DNA of 64,000 bases from Epithemia pelagica. Lineage: Eukaryota > Bacillariophyta > Bacillariophyceae > Surirellales > Surirellaceae. Below, piece after piece: positions 32,814 through 44,900 of the stretch. The stretch lies in NCBI GenBank assembly GCA_946965045.2, contig OX337241.1:1426001-1490000 (forward strand). Direction: 5' to 3'. The number at the start of each line of letters is the position of its first letter. Position 1 is the first letter of the stretch. Below the pieces are notes generated by a model that saw nothing but the letters and a program-made list of their open reading frames with translations, was not told the DNA's origin and did no database searches. The translations under genes and the position numbers were made by a program.

Positions 32814-33000
32814 CACGCGTTTCCACATACAATAAACATGCTCACGCGGGTGTCAACACGTTTCACGCGTTGTCTACACGTTTCACGCGCATTCACGCGC
32901 AATCTGGAGCGCCACGCGCTTCGTACGCGCCAAATGCGCGTGATCCGTGTTCTGGGGGTGCTGCACGCGCCTATTGGGCGTGTGTCACGCGCCTGTTGGT
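32814..33000 (+). repeat. CACGCG-rich subterminal region of the 14.6-kb element
   Basis: Ten or so irregularly spaced copies of cacgcg or close variants (acgcgcc, tgcgcgtg) lie within 200 bp of the right terminus. A shorter set lies next to the left terminus (18443-18480). CACTA-type transposases bind short repeated motifs at element ends, so these are likely binding sites. Confidence 0.7.
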
Positions 33001-33031
33001 GGAATTCCAGTCACTTATCTTCAAAAAACCT

Positions 33032-33040
33032 CCTTAGACG
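33032..33040 (-). repeat. right terminal inverted repeat of the 14.6-kb element
   Basis: CCTTAGACG, the reverse complement of the left end, followed by AG at 33041-33042, the second copy of the target duplication. Confidence 0.8.
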
Positions 33041-33042
33041 AG

Positions 33043-34287
33043 ATACCTCCATCACCAAGATCAAGTAACCAGCTAGTGGAGTACGTACCTTTGAGAGGAG
33101 AGAGTAAGCTCGAGAGCTTTCATGATAATTTGACGCATTTTGCCAACTGTGGCATGCGAGAAACTCTCGCAGATGCTTTGAATTTGGCAGGCACGGCCCA
33201 GTATAACAGGGCAATTCGTCACAAGATGAGAATCATGACAAAGTCTCAAGAAGAACGTTCAGTGGTGCCTGCAGGATGGGAAATGGTGGTGAGTTTTGGT
33301 AACGCATGCAAAACAAACATGATCAATATACTTGCCTCGATGTCTGGAGCTTCTCGTCCTCCCTTTCCAGAGGTTGAGAAGCTTCCAGAAGATACGGGAG
33401 AAAGGTTTTTCTCCGAGTACCTGGAAACGAGAAAAGAAATCACGCAACAAGTTCCAAAGCATCCACTCAACGATCGATGCCAGTGCCGAAAATGTGCGAG
33501 CAACAAGAAGAGGTTGCCGCATGACACGTCCATTCCATTGTTGGGTTTGGCAGAGGAGGAGTCAGAGGTCGAAGATGAAATCCAACAACAGGACAGCGAG
33601 GAGAATCCAGCCAAAATACAACAACCACAGACACAGCCAGAAACACAACAACAGACACGGCAAGAAACGCAACAACAGACACAACAACAAGAAACAGCAC
33701 AAGCACAGGCAATCAGTAGCAATAAGAGAAAGGAAAGAGAGGGAGAAGAAAAAGAGAGCGACGATTTGGATGAGAACAACACCAGCAACAAAAAGCAAAA
33801 GGTTACAAACAACAGCGAAGCCTTACCAACAACAACGATGGCAGCAACAAATCAATCAGCAGCGACAGTGCAGGATCAACAACAACAACACAAAAAGCCT
33901 CAAAATGCAGCAAACAGCACACCTGCAATGGCAACAACAGCAAATGGGTTGGTGATACTGCAATCGGCAACAACAACAACGACAACAAGACAGAAAAACC
34001 AACCTGTCAACCCGTACAAGCAAAATCAGCAACGGCCAACAACACTCCCCGGTCAACAGCAATCCCCCTTTGCATTCCACAGCAATCCCCATGGCTGGGG
34101 TGGTCTTCAATCCGTCCCAACATGTATGCCCACCTTTCCTCCCTTCGGACCACCACCTCGTGTCCAAACCCAGTTCTGTTGCGTCAAGTACATGAAGTAC
34201 TGCGTAGAACGAAGGAAAGGACGTCCACCCCATGACCGACGCTGCCCCAAACGAGCCTTGAACAAGGCACCATCTTCATTCTCTTGA
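33043..34287 (+). pseudogene. 3' half of the split DUF6729-like transposase
   Basis: Continues the frame of 16342-18428 after removal of the inserted element. It opens with IPPSPRSSNQ and LRGESKLESFHDN, matching YRGESKLESWHDN of the intact relative at 41968-45270; this RGxSxLExxH line closes the catalytic domain in DUF6729-type proteins. LNLAGTAQYNRAIR and ERFFSEYLETRKEI follow, then RCQCRKC (CXCX2C). The last 190 residues are Gln/Thr-rich, as in the relative. The open frame extends left to about 32947 into transposon sequence, which is not part of the gene. Confidence 0.85.
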
Positions 34288-34790
34288 TTGACCTGAATAC
34301 CTGCATGACAAACAACAATAAGAAAAATTCGTAGTGAGTAACATCGTAGCCAAAAAAATTATGACAAGATCTTGTGCGAGGTGCAAGCAGTTCCGATTGT
34401 GATGCGAAGCACAGACTGGATACGCCTCATCACATGCTACGTAGAACCACGTGAAAGGTCATCGGATGGTCGGGAGGATTGTACCAGTGTAGAATGTCGT
34501 TTCAATAACAAAAAGGTGCTGAAACGACATGAAGGGCTTAATCGTTTTGGAGGGGAAGTGCCTTCTCCCCTCTGAGGGAAGTTTGGAGCTTCCTACCTAG
34601 AACATTTCATACGTCAGAGGAAACAAACGTGAGACTGCGAGCAATACGCGGATCGATTTCATGAAGGAATCTGACTTACGGAATCTCCTTCTTCTCTCCT
34701 TCTCTCTCCCCCTCCTCTCCCCCTCTCCTCTGCCTTCTCCCCCCCTATTTTCCGTCCAATGGTGCAAGTATCAGGAGGGCCTTTAAAGAA
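34288..34790 (+). other. 3' flank of the split transposase, with pyrimidine tract
   Basis: Contains an inverted repeat tgtcgtttca...tgaaacgaca (34495-34529) and a pyrimidine tract (34681-34747) followed by ccctattttcc. The intact copy also has a tract (about 45885-45960) followed by cccctatattttcc. The shared layout suggests both belong to the element's 3' region. No gene is seen. Confidence 0.5.
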
Positions 34791-35959
34791 TGCCAACTGG
34801 ACCTGTACATTGGAAGTGGGACTGTGCAAGAGACAACAACGGCAAAAAGATACTACTGCTATAGCGCTTCGCGTAAAAACCTTATCTTCCAACCTTTTGA
34901 CGCAGCGCCATTTCTGTCAGCCGAATGGTCGTTGTTGTTTCCCCTTGCCTTTGTTGTGTCGTCAATTCCATCAGCCAGATCGTCTGCGTTGCTGCGACGA
35001 ACACCAACTACTTTGATGAGCACTGCTGTATGAAGGTCCCCGATTGTCATCATCCCCATCTTCTTCTTCCCAACGTTGTGCCCATTCTCGTTCAACTTGC
35101 TCATCTCGTTCCCAGCGATCACCGGGCATTTGCTTCTACTCGGTGTATGTGTAGGATCCCAATTCTGAAGCACCCAATAAATAATCCTGGCTCACGTATC
35201 GTCGCCTTCCGCAGGTTGTCGTGCCTGGATCAATGTTGTCCGCACGATCTTCTCCGACGATGTGTTCTCGAGTGCGAATGACCGATTCCGCAATCATTTC
35301 CATCGCTGCCAACTCGAAATTATCGGACCGTTGGAATGGAATCGTATCTTCACCTGGCCGCGTATCGGTTCGATTGGAAACCATTTTTACGAACGCGCCT
35401 AGGTGCTGATCGTATGCGTCCGATATTGTTGTATCGAGCTTTTTAGGCGAAACTTGGACTCACCACATCGTCGCGCAAGGGAACGTTTACGCTTGATGAT
35501 TATACGAACCAATGCGCAGAAGTTGTTCGCCAGGCGAAGACTGGATTATTCATGACTCGCATCGATCATTTACTCACGAAGGACTACATGGACAAGCCCA
35601 TGCACAACGAAGCTTGGCGGACAACAAGAAATCAATGCCTCTATCACCCCGTCAGGTCCTTTCGCCCTTTCGCCTGTCATGTCCGAAACTTACCTCGTTT
35701 GGGCCCCGCTGCTACTCAAGAATTACACCTCTATGCTAATACTCCAAGATTGGCGGAGTGACAAACCACCATGTGGAACACATCAGTGCAAGTGTCAGTG
35801 TCAAGAATTCATCTGTTGTGATTGCTGTCGTCTTCTTGGTTTTTTCAGTCTATCAAGTCGTTTCTTGTTGACCCGTTTCCTTCTCAAGGTACAAAGACGA
35901 TATTCAAACACCGTCCAGGCGGATTATAAGGCCACGACCGATATCCATCGTCCTCTTCT
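34791..35959. other. decayed sequence with short coding-like stretches
   Basis: The minus strand at 35384-35136 (for example FELAAMEMIAESVIRTREHI) and the plus strand at 35500-35760 (MTRIDHLLTKDYMDKPMHNE) look more protein-like than random. They are short, interrupted and not recognisable. I call no gene; they may be remnants. Confidence 0.3.
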
Positions 35960-38520
35960 ACAAGAATAACTAATGTTGGACAACAAAACCTACGCAGTTT
36001 TCGTCAATGGAGCAACATTTGTTTTCTCCAGCGCTCTGTAACGATGCAGCTGCTTTCCAGCATGATCGCTTCGCTCTTGCCCCTTTCTGGTCGTAGTGTG
36101 ATTGACGCATCCACCGACATCGACCCTAAAGCTCTACGTTTCAGTTTCCAGCCAAGCACAGACCAAGAAAAAGACAGGCGCATGGACGAGAATGGTGACG
36201 AGACGAATAACGTGACTCTTTGCTAATTGATGAGTGTATGTAGAACGAGAAGGGTTCGGAGAATGCAGCTTCTTTGCTGCAAGATCGCATATCTCTTGCC
36301 CGTTTCTGTCAAGAAAATAAGAGGCTGAAAAAGATCGAAGTAGAAAACACACTTGAACATGCCGACCAGCATGATTTGGAGACGAATGTTTGCTACGATG
36401 ACGTGAATGGCGGGCAGGCAAGGTGGAACTGGTAGTCTTCCTGGTAACCGGGAGTGTCATCGTCATGCACGTTAGGCTCTTTGCAAATCATTGTAAGGAT
36501 ACGTTGGGGCGAGCAGATCGACAGGACTTCGGAGGGCAAATAATGGCGACGACCCTTACTCCATGAATGGTTTGTCTCTGTCACTGTTGGCGACCAAAAT
36601 CTCTTTTTAGCATCACCCCACGATTATCAGACATCTGTGTTCGGTTCTGTCAAACAAAACCATGGTTGTAATGCGATCCGTGCAGCAAGATTGTGGGTGT
36701 TTGATTCAGCGGCACCAGAAATTCATGATCCCTGTGGGAACGTGTTGACGGGGAATACTATGAGAAAAGCGCTGTGATTGTCGGACGATTGTTGAAATGC
36801 AATTGGTATGACGGAAATGGTGGAGGAGGCAGTTGCTTCCTGCTGAAACGAGGACTATGGAACCAGTCCAACTTTCAATATGGATGTCTGTGGAACTTCA
36901 GAACTTGGACCAAACAGTACCAAACACAATACAACAGACGCGACTGCTTATCGACCAACTCTGTCAAAATACTCCACCAATCCATTACTTTCTTCTACAT
37001 GATGGATTAGTGTTGGACATGGAAATGTATCGCAGTTTTCGTCGCATCGGAAACCCATGACCGTAGTGGGATTGTCTCGTCCACCTAAATCGCTCCGAAA
37101 GCTTTACTTTTCAGTTTCGAGTAATATGTTAACCAAGAAAAGAAGCCGAAAGCAAGGCCGAGAATTATGGTGGAGGAGACAAATAATGTGGCTCGTCGCT
37201 ACTAGATGAATTTATGTAGTACGGGAATTGTTCGAAGAATGCAGATTATTTCCAGCATGATCGCTTCTCTTTTGCCCCTTTCTGGCTGCGAAACAGCGAT
37301 CATCGGATCGGATCGGATCGCTGTTGTGGCTCCTGAAAGCCTGAAAGCCCCGCCGCCGCTACAACCCAGTCAAGAACACACCAGGCAGACACCAACATCA
37401 GAAACAAAGACTATACGAGACACGGAACAGATGCGTCGTATTGACCAAGTATGGTCACCATTGCGTTTTGAGGACGACTGTTGGGAAATGTCATTGGCCG
37501 GAGAATAGCATCAAGAAGCTACGAGATACGTGTTCATGGAGCTTCAGATCTGTCATCTTTGTTATTCTTGAGTTTCCACGGAGCTACTTCGGCTTCCGGG
37601 CTGTCCAGAGGAGGTTTTTCAATATATACACTGCGAAACTCAGCAAATACGGAATCTTCAATTTCAAGCCTTTCAAGACAACAAAAGACCGGTATCCGGG
37701 TGCGTTATCTCCATTCGCATTGGGCTTTTGCCTAATCACTCTCAGGACACCTTCGTCGACGTTTGGAGGGCAAGTAAATGCCTAGGAATTGAGACCAACC
37801 TCAATCCAAGAATGGCCTGTCACTGTCATTGTTGGTATCCATACTGGCATATCTCTAGGAGCTTTGTCAAGACACATTCTGTAAAACTCCTCCACCACCA
37901 ATGCCTTGAAACAATAACACGGCAGACGATAAGGCAGAGATCGATATCCATGACTATCTTCTACAAGATGAATGAATATTGGGCAAGGAAAGCTAACGTG
38001 ATGAAACCACAACCCGTGACCGTAGTCGTAGTTCCATTGACGCATCCACCAAAATCGCCCCCAAAGCTCCACTTTTCAGTTTCAAGCCAAGCTCAGGCCA
38101 AGAGGACTGGATCGTGGGCGAAAACGGCGGAGGAGACGAATAACGTGACTCTTTGCTACTAGACGAGTGTATGTAGAACAAGAAGGGTTCGGAGAATGGA
38201 GCTTCTTCGCTGCAAGATGGCATCTCTCTTGCCCGTTTCTGGCGGAGAAATAGCGACCATCGGATCCCAAATGCGGCTCTCGAAAGCATGCCCTGGTGCC
38301 GTCACATCCCAGTCAAGAACAGAGGAGGCAAACAACAAGATCGATCTAGAAACACACTTGAACATGTCGACCAGAATGATTTGGAGGTAAGGTAAACTGG
38401 TAGTCTTCCTCGTAGCCGCGCGTGTCATCTTCATACACGTTGGGGTCTTTGCAAATCATTCAAAGGACACCTTCGCGGACGAAACGAAACGACTGCGGAG
38501 GACAAGAAATGACTGTAATT
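35960..38520. repeat. degenerate repeat of about 0.97 kb in three copies
   Basis: Landmarks recur in the same order. The gacgcatccacc-type site is at about 36105, 37077 and 38041; the gaataacgtgact-type site at about 36204, 37183 and 38138; the aatgcagctt/aatggagctt site at about 36261, 37238 and 38195, each followed by cttgcccctttctgg or cttgcccgtttctgg. A block with ctggtagtcttcct recurs at 36428 and 38397. The copies are diverged. The reading frames in them are broken. Confidence 0.7.
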
Positions 38521-38779
38521 GTTAGCGTCTAAAATCTCTCTACTCTCATACTTCCTCGGACATTTTCTTCATCTCTTGAAACAAACCGTCGACTTTCCCA
38601 CGGCTCTTTTCACGGTAGATTGGCCCACAAGGCAACTTTATCGTCCGTTGACCGCCAAAGATCCCCGCCCAAACAGCGCGATACGGGACGTCGTTGGGTT
38701 GCAAGTTTCATTTCCAAATAAAGTTACCATATTCTCTACTCCTGTTCGATGCAGTAGACTTCTTAAGAGAAGATTGCTG

Positions 38780-40350
38780 CTGTATAGCTAGCTATACACA
38801 TCTGGTTGACAATCCGTCCGTCCATTGGACAAATAGAAAGTCATCTCTTGCAAAAATTTTTCAATACTTGCGGATGCCTCTGGAAGATAGGATAGTAACC
38901 ATGCTTGCATAAGAGCATTAACCACATATGTTCCTGGTACCCGTGAATCAACAAATAAGCCTTCCTCGGATGTAGATGCAAGCTCCAGGAGTGCCATGAC
39001 AGTCATTTGCGGATTTCCTGTGGCCGACTAGGCTTGTAAGCGAGTGATAAACGCGTCGTATCTACGTTTCATTTAGACCTGTCGACGCGGTTCGGCCGCA
39101 TTCTCATGGACCAGAGTTTCATTGCCATGTTGTTATACAAATTGCTCGATGAAACGCGTCGATCTCTCATTTGATCAAAAATACAGGCTGAAGGATTCTC
39201 AACAATCATATCTTTCAGGTTGGTTGGTATGTCGGTAGACAATTGGGCAAGGAAAAATTATACGTGTGCTAGTCTGGTTGCACGAACGAACTCTCTTCTC
39301 TTGACTGACGTAGCATTTCGTATGAGGCGCAATCTTCCACTGCTAACTGCTCTACACGTTCAAAGATAGCTGTGGCTTTCATGGTCGCCTTGTTCGATTT
39401 CGAACTGGACCAGGCCACAATGACACATTAAACTGTACTGTTGTGCCATGAGCACATTGCACTGCAGCTCTTACAAAATTTTTTCCCAATTGTTGAATAA
39501 TCTCGGCGACGGGCGGCATCTGGTTCCCCTGAAAGAAGTCAGGACACCGGTCAAATTTTTCTGGTATAGCAGCAGTTCACTTCCACTTCCATCTACCACT
39601 ATTGCTTCTATGGCTGCGACCATATGAAGAAAAATGGCTTCGGCATCCGAGTGTCATCTCCGGCTCTGGCCCAGACCCAGATAAAGGCATGGAAGCTGAC
39701 GGCATTCGATGAACATTTGGATCTGCCGTACTCTCTGCAAAATCTTTCATAATGGTAAGGAGGCCTTCGGCTTCCTCCACCCGTTCCGCACGACTATAAG
39801 CTGACAGAACGGTCGAGAAGGTATGTCACGTGGGTTTTCCGTACGCCGGTTGATGGGGCCTCAACATGTCATCGAGAATGCGCCTCGCGGCATTCAGTGC
39901 ATGCAGATGATGACACTTGTCAAGACAGACTCGAGTCAGGGCCTTAGAATCGAGCTCGGATGCACCACAGTTGTCAATCATTTCCTCGAAGAACTCTTGA
40001 ATCCGATCAGGCCATCCGATACTGCGTGGATCAGCTGTGTGTCTCCATCATGGCACAATAAACAAAGGAGGTGGGTGTGGCCAATACTCGTGCGTCCGTT
40101 TCTCGTCATACCACAGTTGCAACTGATGGAGATAGTCTTCCACTCGATATGTAGCTTCGGGGAGCTTGCTTTTGGACCAAGTATAAACCAAATGTTGAAG
40201 CGTTTGTGTGGTAGGACGCAAGATGCAACTCCGACAACAAAGGACCAGTTTCAGTGGGATTCTTCCCCCTTGCTGCTGGAGCAAGATCCGTTTTCTCCAG
40301 CACTGTTTAACGATGAAACCACAACCCGTGACTCCACAAATCATGCTCCG
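38780..40350 (-). pseudogene. remnants of a PPR-type protein gene
   Basis: Read on the minus strand from about 40240 down, separate frames give LVYTWSKSKLPEATYRVEDYL, then GWPDRIQEFFEEMIDN and LNAARRILDDMLRPHQPAYG, then TFSTVLSAYSRAERVEEAEG, then ALMQAWLLSYLPEASASIEK followed by CQPDVYS. These fit the pentatricopeptide pattern as it appears in diatoms (AWSKS.....A....E..L..M). Frameshifts and stops lie between the blocks, and the stretch 39010-39570 shows no repeat. PPR proteins bind organelle RNA; this copy is broken. Confidence 0.6.
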
Positions 40351-40680
40351 CGTCTATTTTTCCGCCAGGCATGACATTAGGGTACGAAGGGACATCTGGA
40401 TTGAATGGCAGCAGACTTTAGTGGGCATAAGACACCCTTCCAGCATCATCAAAGTCGATCAGCATAACTTGTACATCTTGCTGATGTTCGCCTTCTTGTC
40501 TTCTGATTTGCCAACCCTATAAAGAACATTCACTGCGCGAGCATCTCCATGTACATAGCCAGCTTCGTGAAGCAGGCGCAACATCTTTTTGACCTTGGCC
40601 ACAACTTTGTCTCTAAGTGATGACCCCGCTGCACCAACAGCAATTTTCCATTCGTCACCAGTCGCCTCCATGGTCGACAA
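40330..40680 (-). pseudogene. protein-kinase-like fragment
   Basis: The minus strand reads KMLRLLHEAGYVHGDARAVN (HGD catalytic-loop-like) and, after a frame change, VQVMLIDFDDAGRVSYAH (IDFDxAG in place of DFG). The spacing is right for a small kinase domain. It carries a stop and a frameshift and lacks the ATP-binding lobe. Confidence 0.5.
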
Positions 40681-40722
40681 CGAGATGACGCGCCTTTCTT
40701 AGACTTCCACGTGGAATGCATT

Positions 40723-40988
40723 CAAGGATCGTTCGTCTGAGAAGGGGTATCCCCAATCCCCAACAAGGGTGAGGCCAATCCTTTAGCTCGCAAAACCAAA
40801 TCGAGATTGCGTGCACGTCAGCATTTTGCGTCACGTTTACGTCATATATCCGGGTCAAGGATCGTTCGTCTGAGAAGGGGTATCCCCAATCCCCAACAAG
40901 GGTGAGGCCAATCCTTTAGCTCGCAAAACCAAATCGAGATTGCGTGCACGTCAGCATTTTGCGTCACGTTTACGTCATATATCCGGGT
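40723..40988. repeat. perfect 133-bp tandem duplication
   Basis: Units 40723-40855 and 40856-40988 appear identical at every base. They start caaggatcgttcgtctgaga and end atatatccgggt. Confidence 0.95.
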
Positions 40989-41967
40989 AAAACAGCATTT
41001 CTGGATCCAGGACCCCGGATTGGTTCGAACAAATCCGGGAAATTCATTAGGGATAGTGCTTTACTTATGCTAGTGTACAGGCCAGCCTACAGTTTCGAAC
41101 ATGTTGGGCGGGCGTTCGACATGATGGGCGGGCGTTCGACTCTAACGGTATTCTTGCATAAAAGGTCGCTTCCTTTGTACCCAATAGTTTTAGTATTCAA
41201 TTTTTCTAAGTGAAGAGTTGGGGAGGATGGGGGTCAGGATGGGGGACAGGTGCGGTCTTTTGGATTTGTTTTGCGAATGCGTAAGGACGGCGTTTAGGCA
41301 CATTTTCCAAAACCAAATCCGGCCCGGCCCGCACGGATTGGTTTTGTTGAGCTAAAGGAATGTCCTGAGTCATGGAGTCAGATTTGGCTGCCTGTGACTA
41401 TTGTGTACCTATTCTCCGCTGAGGGCAGACGGACAAACAATGTCCATAGCTTCGACTTCCAGTCTCTCTACTAGTAGAGAGGCTGGAGGATACGAATGCT
41501 ACCATTACATCTGTTGTCGAAAACCAGAGATGTGGGCTGATCCTTGAGGGTTGATGACGTTCATCATCGCCACCTATCTGGGCGTGCAAATAGGCCTTGT
41601 ATCACCTCGCAACTCCCATTAGAGCAAGGCCTATGCACCTCGATAAATTCGCTATGTACCTCGGCTATGCTGGGCGGATAGCAACTACTAAGGGCAATTG
41701 AGTTACAATAGAATTGAAAAGTAGTGTTTCGAAAATTGCCCACGGATATAGTCTCAGGGGCCTCAGAAATACATAGCAGATACATGATTGGGTTAGAAAT
41801 TTCACAAGACATAGACCAGACAGCAAAATACTTAACGAAAAATCAGACCAGACATGTCTTCTCTTACCTGTAGACATCGCGCGCCACGCGCAAAAAGCCA
41901 CGGAATCCTGCCGACTTCCCCACGAAAAAGATGAAAACGACGAGGAGTTCCGCTCCAACACGATTCC
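40989..41967. other. non-coding DNA and 5' flank of the intact transposase
   Basis: Contains a duplicated 19-bp motif with gggcgggcgttcgac near 41105-41142, an inverted repeat gggcaatt...aattgccc (41691-41740), and the motif atgattgggttagaaat at 41784-41800 shared with the split copy. A plausible donor-like site (tctcttacctg) lies at 41860-41870. No gene is seen. Confidence 0.45.
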
Positions 41968-44900
41968 ATGCCAATGAGACCGGTCGCGGTTTCCATGGCC
42001 CAGGACATGGACAATGGTGTCCATGTTTCTGGAAGGACAATGGACAGAGAGACGATGACTGGCACGGAGGATGACTCTCCACCACCTTTAGCACCAAGGG
42101 TGGTGCTGCACAACCCATACAAAAGGAAACCCAGTGACCAGGAGGGCATGGGTTGCCAAAGCCAACGACGAAACAACCAAACAAAACAGGCAAAATCGTT
42201 AGCACAACACCAAACAAAGTCAACAAAGAAGAAGAAGGAAGCAAGAAGACTGAACCAACTCACCCTGGAGAAGATGAAGGCATTTGAGGAAGACAGGGAC
42301 TGCAGAATCTGTTCTGCCAAGCGTCTGGGCATCAAACCCCCCAAACGATCTCACCACGAGTTTTGCACCAAGAACACAAAGACCAAGGGCATCCCTGATC
42401 ATCTGGTGGAAGCATTGAGAGAGGAAGAAAGGCTGAAGAAGGAGGCAACAAGGGAGGTGACCTTCAAGCCCATCATCATGACCCAAGAGGACTTTAACCT
42501 CTTCTTCCAACTCAACAATAAAGCAGTTTGTGATGCTTCAAACGAAGCCACAACCATAACGGCGGCGGATATTGAGATTTCAAGTAAACGGGGAGGAAGG
42601 AAGAACTGTGTTGCGCGCACAGACGCTCTCATCAATAACAAAGTTTTGTCTTCGGTTGGGTCAGCGGAGTATGTTTTTATGAAATCGGTACTCAACAAAT
42701 ATAAAGAAATCACGCCAGACAGTTCGATTACATGTCCGAAGATGATTTTTGCGCTGGCCAAGACGATCGCTGAAACTTGTTTAGAGAAGAAGCGTGACCT
42801 GTCGTCACTTAAGGCATACATGCGCAACATGGAGTTCTGTGTGCCCGACGTGCGTGACAACAACAATGCCCTGTGGGACTCAATAGTAGGGTGCAAATTA
42901 TACATTGTGGATTGGGGGCTATTTCTACCGGAAGAATTCAAAAATATTGGGCTCAAGTGCCCAAAGTGTAAGACTTGTACACTAAAAAGAGACCGCACGA
43001 ACCTGTCCAGGAGCAAGAGTTTGTTCCCGATTTTTAATCTTGGTGGTGCTCCACACTACGCCCTGGTCACCAACTACTACTGCCCGGAGTGCAAGGTGAC
43101 GCATGCCGGCAACGACGGCGCACTTCTGAACATGATGCCCTCACATTTTCAGAAATGGTACCCAGTCAAGGCAAAGTGGGCTCGAGGTGCACAGCACTTG
43201 GATGTCATCTCTACAACCATGATTGAGGAGTTGATGATCACCCATGGGAATGGGGATCTCGTCAGTGACCTCATATATGCTGCAATCAATCGTGATTATA
43301 GAGACAGGGTGACTAACTATATGTCCTTTTGTGACTCTACACAGCAGAGGGCCCACGACTATCCAGAGAAAGATGGAGAATGGTTGACCAGGTTCCCTCC
43401 ATTGGGCGAAACCATCCGAAAAGCCTATCTAGAGGCCAGCCAGAGCACCTGGAATCCGTGGAGATTGAGCGACAAAGACAGGCACACGCGCGAAATACAA
43501 GCAGTCAAATGCTCGACAAGCTTTGCTCAAGATCATACTTTCCAAGTTGTAAAAAATTATCCCAAAAGGATAGAAGCCGAGGCCCTGTTTGATTGTTGTA
43601 ATGAACATGGGGAAGTGCTCTTGGCTATTCTTGTCAAAACTACAGAAACCAAGCATTTCTCACATGCCGCAACCCAACTGGCCAAGCGACCAGGATTCCG
43701 ACCATCTATCATGTATTCGGACACCTTCCCGCACAAAAAAGGCTATTGGGAAGAATTGTTGGGTAAAGGCAAAGAAGGGAATAATGTCCAAGGTAGACTG
43801 GGCCTGTTCCATTTCATTCGCCGAATCACTAAGACCATGCGTCCGAGTCACATAGACTATGGTGATGCAATGCGTGACCTCCTCGACTGTCTATACGAGT
43901 ATGACGACGGCGACTTTGGCAGACTCGTGACAGCCCTAAAGAATGGAGAAATGTGGGCAACAGGTGAGAAGTACAGTGACAAAGGCATTGCAGAGATGCG
44001 CCAAACAAAAACCTTTCGACAAAGGTATGGAAAGTACTTACGGAAGAAGATTCGGGGGAAACAGGCCATCACAACAAAACTAGAAGAATGGAAAAACAAG
44101 TACAAGGTGAGAGCTTCCGAGGGTTCGAGTCCAGTACGAGGGAGGCTTGATCTGCGTACAAAGCAATCTCTGTTCACTGCTGAAACGCACCAGGCAATCG
44201 AAAACTGCAAAAACAAAGCGGAGTTCTTGTCGGATCCACTGCCAACGAAGAAAATGTATCGTGAGATCAAGGCCCATCCCAATTCAAAGCACGGGTTGAG
44301 TGAGTTTGCGTCTTACCGTGGTGAAAGTAAGCTCGAATCATGGCACGACAACCTTGCCCATTTTGGGAATGGAGGTATGAACGAGGCACTCAGCGATGTG
44401 CTGAATCTCTGTGGAACAGCACGATACAACAAGAAAATACGACAAAACGTCCGTTTAGCCAATCTCAATTCGCAACAACGCAACAAGAAAATGCCTGCAG
44501 CATGGGAAGGAGTTGTGAGTCACTGGAATCACTGCGAGTTGGCATTCATCAACAAGCTTGCCGTTCGCTGCGGGGCAAAGAAACCGTTCGACTACGTGGA
44601 GGACTTACCGGACGACAACGGTGAACGCTTCTTCTCGGAATATCTCTCAATCCAAACAGAGATCCAGCAACAATGGCCGCTCCAATTCTTCCACAATGAC
44701 CACTGTCCCTGCAATGGCTGTTCCAGTTATCTCCATAATAAAACACAACTTGCAATCGAAGAGATGGGAGACGATCATGAAGACAACAACGATGACAACA
44801 ACAATGGACAGCACGACAAGGAAGATGAATCAGATGAAGGGCAAGACATGAATGAAGGAAAAGAAAAAGAAAAAGAAAAGGAGAGTGACAGCGAAGATAT

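Larger units (their letters stand above)
18429..33040. mobile_element. 14.6-kb cargo-carrying DNA transposon (Plavaka/CACTA-like)
   Basis: Left end CGTCTAAGG (18429-18437) and right end CCTTAGACG (33032-33040) are perfect 9-bp inverted repeats. AG flanks both sides (18427-18428 and 33041-33042). Taking out the element plus one AG gives codons TAT CGT GAG ATA CCT, so MYRE continues into IPPSPRSSNQ exactly in frame; the intact relative reads MYREIKAHPNSKHG at this site. An alternative reading is a 3-bp GAG duplication with one end base unmatched. Inside are a transposase, an unknown three-exon gene, an unknown ORF, a 2OG-Fe(II) dioxygenase candidate, a RING protein, a 44-bp and a 105-bp repeat array, and CACGCG-rich ends. 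CACTA-type elements have short duplications and subterminal repeats, consistent with this; the terminal bases are not the classical CACT. Confidence 0.85.

Noticed and set aside
18429-33040. Giant intron of the transposase gene instead of a transposon
   Set aside because: The ends lack GT-AG at the frame-restoring positions and form inverted repeats with a target duplication, and the inside holds its own genes.
32947-33042. N-terminal part of the ORF ending at 34287
   Set aside because: This is transposon right-end sequence that happens to be open in frame.
33246-33812. 188-codon minus-strand ORF with Cys/Leu-rich runs
   Set aside because: Antisense of the Gln-rich tail of the split transposase.
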